Of a stretch of 64,000 bases of DNA, positions 23,276-35,579 are shown piece by piece. The notes under the pieces are model-generated. The model was not told the DNA's origin. It saw nothing but the letters and a program-made list of their open reading frames with translations, and did not search any database. This DNA is from Lonicera japonica (Eukaryota > Streptophyta > Magnoliopsida > Dipsacales > Caprifoliaceae), in the NCBI GenBank assembly GCA_021464415.1, contig JAKCWG010000543.1:1-64000 (forward strand), given 5' to 3'. The stretch's first letter is position 1. Each line of letters starts with the position of its first letter. The translations under genes were made by a program, and so were the position numbers.

Positions 23276-26200
23276 TGTGACGCCCCGGATCCCGTCTTAA
23301 GGTTTTCACCTCCGGGACTCGGTTAGTCACGGATGCCGTGCGCGACGGCGGGTTTAAAAAAAATCACGACTTTTAAAAAAAACTTTTCTCAAATAAAATG
23401 GTGATCCTGTTTAAAAGCTCATTTTACAAAATCAAGGCATGTGGAGTTAGTTCAGGTAATAAATCAACCTGTAACATTTAAAAGCACTTTTCCATACAAA
23501 TGGAATCACATCAATCATACTTAAATCAACTCCACATATATAAAATCATTTATACAAATTTACAATATAAATCATTTATCAAATCATAGTCCGTTTACAA
23601 TAAAAAGGAAATTAAAATGATGATACAACACAGTCCTTTCTCGAAGAAGGACTAGACACAGACTGTGGACATCAGAGGCCTCTATACACGTACATCATAC
23701 CCCATCCGAGATGCTATGCCTGCAAAACTGTTAGAAAACGGGATGAGCCAAATCCGGGCTCAGTGGGAACTATATAGGTTTTATATAGAAAATACTTTAC
23801 TTTAGTGTTATAGTTTAAAAACTTGCAATGCAATGCCATGCAAACCCAAGTGCATGCAACCCCACTAGGACTTCTATCATAGCTACCTGGAATCCATCTA
23901 TCCAATAACCCGATCTCTCCTCTAACCATCCACAAAATAATATACCAAGGAATTTCCACAACTCGAGGAGTTAGTTAATCCAAAGTCACCTTGTACCAAA
24001 ATCTGGCTCCTAAGGTTCGATATGCTACATACTATCCACTTCTCAAGTGTAACTCCAACTCTTTTACGCTATCTGGTCCTTGCCCCGTAAGCCATAACTA
24101 TAGGCCAAGTATTGATTGTTATCACTTTAATTATAATTCATTATGGACCTTATACTTGGGCAGCTAATAGGATTCGCCCCAAGATCTTTAGCCTAAACCG
24201 TTACATTACGTTGTACTCTCATTAGACTATCTCGTTAGCTACGATTTTCCCTTCAATAGTGAGTATATTATATGCATTATGATCTTGGTCACTATTCCGT
24301 AATTTGCACACGTTCGTATACCCATACATCATTTCTAAGTTCAATAATTATTATCTCTTTCCACTTTATATATATATATATTATGAAAGGCTCGAAGTTC
24401 TCTATGTGTATTCTGTTCTGTCTAAATGTGTCCGCATAAGTCTTTACATCGATTTCATCATAATCAAGGCAACACATATAAGTCAATATGAGACATGATA
24501 CGATACAATAATAATCACAGTACAATCACAATCTCACAACAACTCTCGTATCACGTCTCCAGTATAATGCCTCAATTCCACCTCGCGGTCAGTCCAGGCC
24601 TAGAACAGAGAATCCAGCGAGTCCCGAAGGATCCAAGGTTCTTGTGCATGTCTCCTCCAGGTGGGGAGTGGTTCAGGGACTTAGTTCTCCAAGTAGTTCA
24701 TTCGGAGATAACCCACGCGACAATCACTTTCCCGGGGACAACACCCCGAATAGTTAACGAGGAGAACACCACATACAAACCACATCGACACTCTAAAGAA
24801 ACTACACTAGGCGATACCCTAGTGGGTGATGACCATTAGTAGCCCAACTACTTCCCGGGGACTCACCATTTGGGAAATAGTGGCACACGGGACCTGCTCC
24901 GCTTGCCGGAGAAACTCATCTAACCAAGGACACATAGTCCAGTTGGAAGGCAAGATACCTAGAGTGAGCTCTCCTTTGTGGGCAACACACCACCGGCGGA
25001 GTCACCGACTTCATTTTCCCGTGCACGGTTTAGGGTCTGTTCACCCATGGGCGGCAATAGGCGGCCCTCCTTCGAGTCACGATGAGCTACCCGGTGCTCG
25101 GTATCATCATATCCAGCCCATACGTGTGATCGGATCAACAGGAATACATCGATTCCGCATTCAACAATATACGTATAATCATCAATCATCCATCACACGT
25201 ATGGCCAACAACATATATATACAATCACATAATCATCATCATCATGATCATCCTTCATTCATCATTCGTCACGTCATCATTATCATCAATCCAATTATCC
25301 GGGACTTTATCATTTAATCAATAATCTCATTATACGATCGATTGATTCATTATCAATATATATACATCTCATTATATGCCATATGTATCAAACTACGTCC
25401 ATAAGCGTTCGATATTAATTCTCTAGCTAGTCATTAAGCCAAATATCGATTAGTGTGCCCCTTGCTCAACCGGCATATTAATACAAATCACCTAGTTGTT
25501 CATGTTCTTAACTAAGGCAATCCATGCCCTAATAAGTATGTTCTATGCATTCTTAAAGAGTATCGAGGTCATATCCTCGTTGATAATGCCTAGCACGCTC
25601 CACACAAGTCATTAAACCCGTATGTTATGGTACATCGCTCTACCGTAATGAGTTCTTGGTCCAACAAACATAGATAGAGTTAAAAACTCTCAACTATATA
25701 CATATCCATTCATATCTAATCCATATAATCCATAATCAACCATAAATCAAGCATAAATCCCGAAATCCCCTCTAGCCTAGTTCATTCCCTTAGTCTCAAT
25801 GAAGATACATTGTGTAGGTGAGAGAACAAGGCCCATAACATGGTCATAAGTGATGATACATGATATCTAAGAGATAATCTATCCATACGCACCATTAATC
25901 TAAGGTTCACCTCGCCCAATCCCCATGAGATGCAAACAATATATACTTTTGATGAAAATCCCCAATCTGAGTTCAAAACTCTAATTCAATGAGTAATAAA
26001 TTGAAATCAAGGATTTAGTACTAGTGTTCCCACCTTAGAGAAGAAATACCGAGGAGTTGAGGAAGCGTAGAATCCGTCTCGCCGAAACCCTAGCTCCAAC
26101 ACGAGCTCCCATGGAGAAAGAAGGTAAGGAAGATGATGAATAGCGAAGGATGAAGCGATTCGGCACTCCAATCTTGTAGGAGGAAGAAGAAGTGGAAAGA

Positions 26201-26836
26201 ATCTCCCTCTCTCTCTCTCTCTCGAACTCTCTAGAGAGTGGTGGAGGTGTGTGGCTCGAAAATGAGGGGTGTTGGGTGATAAATGAGTCAAAAACGGGTT
26301 AAAAACGCTCAAAACCGACATTCAGGTGAACCATGATCAATCATGGGTCCCCCATGATCGATCATGAAGCATTCTGGAACTCTTCTGGAGGACCATGATC
26401 GATCATGGCCCTTCCATGATCGATTATGGAAGTCACTGCAACAACAAATGACTTTTTGAGCCCAAAACGGACCTCGAAACTGTTGAATCTCGACTCGGCC
26501 CAAACACGAAAGTTGTAGAAGGCAAAGAAATGAAGACGTGTCCGAAAATATAGAGTTGTTTAGACATCGGATGAAGAAGTTATGGCCTCACAAAGTTGGC
26601 CAGAAATCAACGAATCACGAAAAGTCGAAACACGCGATTTATGCTTCGGTTTCAACCCGAACCACCCAAATAACGTAACGATCACTCCCTCAAACTAAAT
26701 ATACCTAACATGACATAATAGAACTATCAGGTTGGGTGCGAAGGGGACAAAACTCAATACTCTCTTTCTAACAGAGATTAAGCCATACCGGGCTTAAGAG
26801 AAGGCCAAAGCGGAAAAAGGAACACGGGGTATTACA
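23276..26836 (-). mobile_element. Solo LTR Y2 (gypsy, family Y), target duplication GAACT
   Basis: Begins TGTGACGCCCCGG and ends ACGGGGTATTACA. It is flanked by GAACT at 23271-23275 and 26837-26841, and the X2 LTR reads through the same site uninterrupted near 37660, so the insertion is proven. At 3,561 bp it is a very long LTR. It has GCTCAGTGGGAAC (23758-23770), the GTTCCCACCTT block (26026-26036) and a palindrome cluster (26331-26429). Overlapping ORFs of 76-163 codons around 24495-25317 have no recognisable domain and are treated as chance. Confidence 0.9.
26331..26429 (-). repeat. Palindrome cluster A in Y2: four copies of CCATGATCGATCATGG
   Basis: Copies at 26331-26346 (CAATCATGG variant), 26352-26367, 26393-26408 (perfect) and 26414-26429 (CGATTATGG variant), separated by 5-25 bases of unrelated sequence. 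They lie roughly 400-500 bases from the LTR 5' end on the sense (minus) strand, in the inferred U3. Confidence 0.9.
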
Positions 26837-28790
26837 GAACTGTATTCGACCAAATTCTGGTATTAATCTATCCTTAATTTGGAGAAACATCCTTCAGTAA
26901 AGTTGTAGATCCTTGAATTATCTTTCCGGTTGATATAAAGATGATTCCAATCAGAGTTCTGAGCAAAGAGTTATGGCCAAATTAAGAACAATGCACCAAA
27001 ACACATTTGGTAAATTGAGTTTGACCGAGTCAACTCGTTTTGTTTCACCTTTGACCAATTTTGACCATCTTCTTCACTCCTTAAAACACCATTTTAGACC
27101 CCTGAGACCAGAGGAAAAACATATACACTTGTAGAGAAAGAAATGGTGAGTAATGGAGGGACATTATTCTATTCCAAGCTAAAATCAAACCGAAATCTCT
27201 TATTCCTCTAGCTTTTCGCATGGTGAATCCATTTTCGAGATCAGTTCTTGATCGGTGGCTATAGGTGGTTATTTTTAGGGATCTCCATTTCTGGCCAGAA
27301 GTATTAAGGTGGGAACTTCCCCACTTTTCTTCAATTCCTTGATTTAAATGGTAGATTGAGTAATAATACTAGACTTTTAGTACCGAAATCTTATTTTCCC
27401 TTGCATGTTTGTGTTTCAAACTTGTTAAATAAGATCTGAGCCTATAGATGGGTATTATATGTGCTGTAGTTGATGAATAAAAAGGCTGATCATAATGCAT
27501 GTTGCTATACAAGTGGTACTTTGGGATTTTGGTACCGAAATGGCTTGATACACCATATGTATGTCTAATAATTGGGAATTTTGCACAAATTACCTTATTC
27601 CCTGAGTATAAATAACTTTAAAATCATATTTAAACTTTTGATTAAATATGCATGAGGTGTTTTATGGTATTACTAGCCGGTCAAATATTACCCCTATTAA
27701 TAGTCTTCACTAAATGTTTGGAATTAAAAATTTTGGTTAATACAAGTGTGATTCTTGGAGAAATATGAGATTTTGGATTATGTTTATTATTATTGATGGT
27801 TTTATTGTTGGCCATTTTCTGTATAATAGTGGGTTATATAAAAGAAAAGTAATATTCTACAAAATTATTTAGTGTTAAAGCAACAAAGACTATTTTTATT
27901 GTTCTTGAAATTTTAAAACACATGGATTGAAATGTTGATATTATAAATATTTCCCTGAGCACAATTACTACCTAGTGGTTTGTTGATTATATTGAGATTG
28001 TTGGAACCAGATAAGCACAGGTATAGAAATGCTTGTATTTTATTATTGCACAGGCTTATGGTAAAGATGGGGTGCCGATAAATCTGGTTACCAGTGCACT
28101 TACCCATGGTAAGATGGGGTGTGTTTGTGAGTAGTATATTCCGTCTAGTATCGGTATTAGGTCGACGAGGAGGAGGAGGTAGAGGTGGATGGATGTTTAT
28201 ACAGCTATCGTGTGAGATACGTATTAATAATTAATAAAATTATATTGATGCTTTATGTATAGTTTTCCTCTAAATTGGTATAAATCGGGAATTTTGTAAA
28301 TAATTAAATTGTGAACTCTCTTATATTGTAGTACGATCATGCATTGCATTTTTCCTTTCCCTATAGTTTCCACTAGGCCATTTGTGGCTCATTCCCTCAT
28401 TTTGCTTTCAGGTACACATCGTGTCTCGGGTAGAGGTCGTCGAGCAGGTCCGAGGTCATCTTACAGTCTTCTCTGATGCCCCTATGGAATTAGTTGTTGT
28501 ATTATCCTAATATGTAGTAGTTGTAACTTTTAATTAAGTTTGAGTACTTGTACTATTTATGGATGTACTAGTATTTATCGAATTTGGATTGTAATGGATT
28601 TGAGAAGTATTCTATATTTTCGCATTGTTTATTATACAAGATGGATTTCTTAGTATTTACGAATACTTCATGCATAATTTTTATTAGATTTCTCTACCTT
28701 ATTTAATTTATCAGTTATGTCTATTTGTCTATCTGCTGTTAATTAGCTACAGCATCCGTTAACACCTGCTTAATTAGGCGGGTTGTTACA

Positions 28791-30446
28791 CCAATACCTT
28801 GTCAAAGCATAGCATTGAGTTTGGAAGAATTATCACAAATCTAGCCCTATCATAATTTCGTTTTAATTCTAACACAGCAGTGATTTTTAGTTCATAACTT
28901 CTTCGTCCAATGACCAAATAGATCCTCGTTCATGTCAATTGACTATGCCAATTTAATACTTCAATCCTAAAAATAATTCTTCATATTAAATGCCTATTTT
29001 AATTGATAAAAATAAAGTTGGATTCTCATTATAATTTATTGAATTCAGTTTATGATTTATTAAAAGTGGATATAAATTGTGTTTTGACGGATATAATGAG
29101 TGTTTTGTTCTTATACATAAGTTTGGTTGTGAAAGAATTAACAAGTGGAAATTAAAAATTAATTGGGTTAATTTATTTTATTTTCCGCAACAAATAGAGT
29201 CAAGCGACCAAATTAGTCCGAGACAAACAATAGAGTTTATTAGGCAAGAATATTAGGAACATGATATCAAATATATTACTCATCCACCCTAGTATTTTAT
29301 TAATTAATTATTGTTCTAATATTTTATTAATTAATTATTTAATTAGAATTTTATTAATTAATTATTTTATTAGTATTTTTAGTTGATAAACCATCCCACT
29401 TAATTTCTAAACTAGATTAGGAATTAATCAAAATTAGTGAGTTGTAAATATATCAATTCCCTTGGGTTTGACCTCGCACTTGCATACGCTACACTATATA
29501 CTAATTTATGTAGTTGCAAATAATAAACAAGTTTTTGAGTGCCGTTGATGTCTCCAAAAAAAAAATTAGAGAAGATGAAAGTAGAATTGTGGCCCTATGT
29601 GCTGCGCTGCTATCCTTTTATTCTTTTTGTTGGCTCTAGGGTTATTCATGCATGGGCTTTGCCTTTAAATCCATTTGTGGGCTTGGCCTTGATAACTGGG
29701 CTGTTGCAAGTGGGACTTGGCCCATTTAATTAGCTGCACTGGGCTGGCCTGCAAGCTTGGTTTGTTGTCTTGGGCCCTTGGATGGCTTGGCCCACTGAAA
29801 CCTTAACTATTATATTGTGGACTATTCTGTAGCCAATTACACCTCATTATATCCCTCTTGTATGTCCCAATACCTTGCGAAAGCATTGGATTGAGTTTAA
29901 AAAAATCTTCGCAAATCTAGCCCTGTGGTAATTTGATTATAATTCTAACACAACAGTGATTTTTAGGTCATAACTTCTTCGTCCAATGTCCAAATGGACC
30001 GCCCATTTGTGCCATCGGAAATGTTGATGTGCTACGAAATTAGTATATTGTAACCCATTAATTTATACTTTGGACAGCATATAGTTTTATATTTGTTTTG
30101 TTTTTTGTGTTTTCATGTGTTTGGAATTAAATCAATAAGATTTAGAAGGAAGAAGAGATTTGTTGCGCGCAGCACCTATTTTCAAGAAAATTATGGTACT
30201 GATCTGTAAGGAATTTGAAGAAACCTCCATACAAAAGTTTTAGATCTTCGAGTTTGCTATGTGTGTGAGAAAACCTTGCGTAAATCGGAGTTTTGAGCAC
30301 AAAGTTATGGCCAGAATACAATCAGTGTTCGAAAGAATTAAATCCAGCGGGTCAAGCCATTCAAGGGCCCAAGACAACAAACCATGCATGCATGCAAACC
30401 CAGTGCAGCTAATTAAATGGGCTACATCCCACTTGCAGCAGCCCAT
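28791..30446. mobile_element. Mixed retrotransposon remnants between X1 and X2
   Basis: Three relations are visible. The block after X1 (28791-28920, starting CCAATACCTTG and containing CATAACTTCTTCGTCCAATG) recurs as a direct repeat at 29868-30000. A GGCTTGGCCC-rich stretch at 29690-29800 recurs inverted at 30345-30445. At 29455-29550 a CCCTTGGGTTTGACC..CGCACTTGCATACG segment followed by GTTTTTGAGTGCCGTTG resembles the LTR end plus primer-binding site of Athila/Tat elements on the plus strand. A TTAATTAATTATT array lies at 29298-29370. No complete element can be drawn. Confidence 0.45.
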
Positions 30447-31556
30447 GTATCAACATCAAAATCAATGCTCAGATAATCTAAATCAAGTTCAAACCATTTT
30501 CATGCAAAGGAAAGTATGGTTTTGGTACAAAAAATCTACGTTTCTAGCGATTTCGGTACCAAAATCTCAAAATAACCCATAAATACTAACATGCACTACG
30601 ATCAGCCCTTAATTCCATCATCAACAACTCATATAATAATTATTAACATGCTCGTATTATATATATCAAGCATAAATAACATGTATGCAAAGAAAAGTAA
30701 GATTTTGGTACTGAAAATCTAGTATTAGTACTCATACAACAATCTCCAAGCAAAGAATGAAGAAATGAAGGGAAGTTCCCAAGTTAATCACTTCTGGATA
30801 GAAATGGAGAGCTCCAACGCAACCACCTAAAGTCACCGTTCGAGAAAATCAAGCTAGGAAATGGACTCGTCACGTCAAAAACTTGAGAAATCCACAATTT
30901 CGGAGTAAAAATCATTGATTTGAGGTAGATATCTCCTATTTCTCACCCTTTCTCTCTCTAGAAGTTTATATATCTTTCCTATGGTTTTAATGGTTTTTTT
31001 CGGACTGAAGAAGATAGCCAAAGTTGGTCAAAGGCAGTTAAAAACGAGCTGACTTTGTCAAACCCGGATTGACCAAAAGTGTTATGGTGCACTGTTCGTA
31101 TTTTGGGCATAACTCTTTGCTCGAAACTCCAATTGGGATGATCTTTATATCAACGGAAAGATCATTCAAAGTTATACAACTTCACAAGAGGATGTTTCTC
31201 CAAATTCGCGATAGATTAATACCATAATTTCGTCGAAGACAATGCTCTGGCAAAATTCAGCATAATCTGATTTTTGCTTATCGGCTTACTTTGCACTCAA
31301 TTCGGACCTTCCTAGGTCGATGAATTGAATATAAGAAAAGTAGGAAAATCGAATATTCATGAATACATTAAATTTTCCAAGAACGCACAAAATTGGTCAA
31401 ATTAGTTCCAAATTAAATCAAACCTTTTCTAATCTTTACTCTATAACACCAAACTGACGTGTGGGAACATTTGGACATATCTAAGTCCATGAATGAATCG
31501 GACAAATAGCTAATTAAATTAACAAAAATAGACCTATCGAAACACGGAGTGTTACA
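30447..31556 (-). mobile_element. Truncated 3' LTR of X2
   Basis: Matches the 5' LTR segment from about 36840 to 38411, for example AATCAAGTTCAAACCATTTT at about 30481 and 36856, and ends GGAGTGTTACA next to the polypurine tract. The remaining 1.7 kb of LTR is missing, replaced by the GGCCC-rich remnant. Confidence 0.75.
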
Positions 31557-34500
31557 ACCTTCCCCCCTTAAGAAATTTCATCCCCGAAATTTGAGCATGC
31601 ATAATTTGACAACAATAAAGCCAAAGGACATAAGTCGAACCCATAATCCAAGCTTTTAAAGGAAACGACTTTGAGGTTGAATTAAAAAATTACAAAATAG
31701 AATAATGTGGACTCTAAAACCCACTCTGTAGTTATCAAGCTCTAAACAAGGAAGCCACACACATAGACATATCACATACTGATACTAATGAAGACCAATA
31801 TTACTTCTCATTGCAAGGATAAAGATACACGAAAGATAAAATGTTTACTATATAAGATAAGGGTTTGGTGTAATCCTATCAAACGAAACTTGAAAGACTT
31901 AGTACGTAACATCTAATAACTTTAGTTAAGATTGTTTCCCAGATCGTCAATGACTATGATGTAATTTCTCCCAAGGATATATATTTATCTATATCTTAGA
32001 ACTTAAAAACCATGGTAGTTATGGAGAATCACACTGCAAATAAACAAGACTTTTAGATAAGGCAAAACCGAAACAAGGATGAAATAATTCGGAGTAATTG
32101 AGAATTAAGTAGCCTTTTGTAACCTAATAACATTGTTGCTAATGAACCCCAACTATCACTTGTAACTTACAATTCAAACACAGGCTAATTCATAATAATT
32201 TTACTAGATTCTCCTCCACTAATAATGTATATATGTGTAGAGTCAGACAATTTTAGCGCAAGATACCCGTTTTTTAAACAATCCAATTTCCACTTGCCCT
32301 TCCATTATGATGTACTTTTCCAACGTATTAAATCTTATACCAAATTAAATATAAACATTTCTTCTTAGCCTGAGACATTCTGGAATTCCTTCAGTCACTT
32401 AAAGGTCCAAATACTATGGTCTTCAATTGCTGCTTGACTTGAAACATTCCTCATATAATCCCTGGAAGGCTTTACTCCGATTTTTGAGCTTTCGTTTCCA
32501 CCAAGAGGTTATTCTTCACTGGTTTATTCTGTGAATCTGCTTCTGCACCATTCATTTGATGTGCACTCTGATTAAGTCACATTCTTATCCTCATTAACTA
32601 TTCTTGTTCGGCCAACCATGTTAACTCGATTTTGGATCATTTTAAAATCTTTCTCCGCGTAACTGTCATCAAATAATCCATGCTTTCCTAGGCCTTCTGA
32701 AGGTAAAATTTACATTTGACCTCACTAGTACATATGCCATACTATCATTTTCCGCAGATTTCAGAATGGTTGACATGTTAATTTACTCAAATAAGACATT
32801 AATATTTGGAACATCTTCCCAGCATTGCCCCTAGACGCAAACAACCTTTAAATTTGAATGAATCTCCAACAATCTCGAATAATCCACAAAGCGTTATCTC
32901 TATTTATTAACCCTCTTCTATTACGGTCCAGCTGCTCCGCGAAGTTCCAATTCTGGCGTCCTTACATGTCTTCGAGGAGTTTATTAAAACGTATACTAGT
33001 ATTCTAGATAATCTAGATTTCATCGTTATTTGAACCTATGAAAGTTCTTGTGTGTTTTAAATTGACCATCGAGATCCCAACACATGTTCGTAAAAATGCC
33101 ATCTTTGCACGAAACTTTGTAAGTTGACCCCAGATATTTGGAAATGTACATTATTAGCTATAATTAACATCTTATTCAGCCCCATCGACGTCCAAGTCGT
33201 CCACAAGGAACGACCGACAAATTAAATTGAGAAATGACCTATACTATAAGCTCAAGGAAACTGACCGCCCAACTGATCATTGGAGGCCCCAAGTAACGAA
33301 CCACAAAAGGTAATGATACAAGAAGAAGTTATGGCACTAGTCACCCCTCACAGTAGTACTATAATGTCTAACAAAATATTTTCGATAATCAGACAGAGAA
33401 ACGGGAGTGGACACTAGTTAAGCGAAGACCTAATCTCGAGTTCAAGTAAGTACACGAGTATGACCTTCCTGAATGAATAGTTTATAAAGGCAGAGGCCAT
33501 CCACAACTTCTGCTGGAAAGAGGTACAATTATTTGTTCCACTGCTAGAACTTGACATGGACTTATGTAACTAGCCACAACAAACGCGACCAAAGTGTTCA
33601 AACTGAATAAAGGACCATTAAAAGGGTAGACCTTACACAATGAACAATGACTACGTGATTAAACCCAATTTATGATGATTAATACTCCTATAGTAGGCAA
33701 ATGTCCATAAAAAAAATTACACCACTGAATAGAGTGGACATATAATGATATGGTGATATATATTATTCCTAAAACTTAGAAAAGATGGTCACACAGTGTT
33801 TTCTAAAATTTTTAGGCCACCCAAATGCCTGACCAGTAAAAGAAATTTCTAAAAGTAAAAAATTAGCCAATATCCAAGACAAAAATCAACAGGAAGTTAG
33901 GCTTCCCAAAGGCTTGAGACATTATAAAAGAGGTAACCCTAAGGATCAAAAATAAAATTTTTAGGAAAAGTCTCTGCAACAAACATTACGAAATTTATGC
34001 ACTTAAAGAATCGGGTGAACTCAACGAAGAAAACTAACGAATTTCGACTCAAAATAATTGAATTTAAACAAAATCTCAATCCAGACTTAAAGCATTATTC
34101 CTAAATCTCCAAACTTTCCTTTTAAAATACATTACTGCTTCAAAAGATACCTTGGGAAACATCCTTGTTTGGACCACAAGTTTTTGAAATAAACTTCCTG
34201 ATAGACAATAAGATATACTTTTAAAAACACATAAGGTAGATAAAAGCCTTGAAAGAATAACACGTTGTAATCATGTGTCCAAACATCAACTTCCAGTATT
34301 AATGTTGAAGGCAACCACTAAAGTATTGCATATTGTCATCCCGCTGTTGTTTCAAAAATACCTTGTGAAAATTCTAAGGTTTCAAAACATTTGGTATAGT
34401 TTAAATATTCTATGTAACACATGTTTGTTGAAGACTAGGGAACCATCTTAGTATTACATGCATAACTTGACATATCCTTAAATAATTCAACTTGTATTTC

Positions 34501-35579
34501 CCATCAAAATCCTATAGTTTCCTGGGCAAATATTCCTTTAGTTTTGCACGTAACACTGGCCAAGAAGTAACACTAGAAGAACTTTTAAAACATTCAAATT
34601 AAATTACTATTTATTTTCCAAGCGTTCACTCACACACGTATGAGGTTAGACGAGAGTTAAAACCAAAGCCAAGGATATATACGACAAAACGATATGGAGA
34701 AAAAGGATGACTGGTCCAGCTCTGAAGTATGGCGAAAGAAAGTCTGGCAGACCGGTTTAGAACTAAACCTGGACCAAATTTGATGTTTTTCAGAAAATAT
34801 ACAAAAAATGCGCGTTTAGAGTCCATATGCTAAGAAGCACTCCAAGATGAATCTAATGACTTTTAGGAAAAGAGGGAATGTAATTCGGAGGTCTCAAAGT
34901 AATAGAGCTAAAATCGGTCATTCTAAATATGTGCTTTTGCTAAAATTCACGAGATTAACATACAACCCTAAGGTGAGTCGCGAAAGAAAACCAAATTTGA
35001 ATCAGTGGTATTTAAGTCATCGAGTACAAAGTAGGAAATTCGATGCAAGAATTCAAGGCAAGGATGCGAAAAAGATCACTGTAGGTTTCAGCTAATTGTA
35101 TTTCTCCACCAAATAGTGAGGTCCCAAGGATCCTAATAACACGACTATCCAAGATCTCAAAAACGAAACCAATGAATTAAAGAATATGAGATTTTGAATT
35201 AAACTCAAATTATAATCCTAGTGATCACACAAAAGCCTTAAAATAAGAAAAGTCAATCCACAATCTTCATACTTACTGAAACTTAAAATTTAGCTCTAAA
35301 TGTAAGGATTATCTCGAAAATATGGTTGAGGCAAAACTTAAATACCAAAGGATAGTGTGGGTCATTGAGTTCAACTCTAGTTAGCTACAATAAACAATTG
35401 CTTTATAAAACAGTCATCCGTTGGTCAGCGATTGACTATAACATAACTCAACTATCGCCTATCTTACAAACAATAAAAACTCAACTTCTCCCACCTTCAA
35501 ACAGAACGAAAACTCACGATCTTAATCTACCTAATATCCCACAGTGAACGGAATTTGAACTTATGCCTCTGATACCAAC
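31557..35579 (-). mobile_element. Non-coding interior of X2 with PPT and PBS
   Basis: Polypurine tract AAGGGGGGAAGG on the minus strand at 31569-31558; primer-binding site TGGTATCAGAGG at 35577-35566, matching the 3' end of initiator Met tRNA. The 4 kb between them shows no gag, protease, RT or integrase motif. The longest ORF (34847-35095, 82 codons on the opposite strand) has no recognisable domain. The part shared with X1 is well conserved despite being non-coding. Confidence 0.8.
35566..35577 (-). promoter_or_regulatory. Primer-binding site of X2 (initiator Met tRNA type)
   Basis: TGGTATCAGAGG on the minus strand, two bases from the CA end of the LTR, complementary to the 3' end of plant initiator Met tRNA except possibly the last base. 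Confidence 0.85.

Larger units (their letters stand above)
22517..28790 (+). mobile_element. 3' LTR of LARD-like element X1 (interrupted by Y2)
   Basis: Begins TGTAACACTCC after the polypurine tract and ends GGCGGGTTGTTACA. Without the nested solo LTR at 23276-26836 and one target-duplication copy it is about 2.7 kb. It matches the X2 5' LTR (35580-38411) in reverse along its length. It contains AAGGTGGGAAC at 27306-27316, shared with Y-type LTRs. The base run after it starts CCAAT; the matching upstream duplication is lost with the 5' end. Confidence 0.85.

Noticed and set aside
24495..25317. Overlapping ORFs of 114 and 163 codons
   Set aside because: They lie in the solo LTR Y2, are His/Ser-rich from CAT-type repeats, and show no domain.
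34847..35095. 82-codon basic ORF in the X2 interior
   Set aside because: No recognisable domain, antisense to the element, and no sign of conservation in X1.
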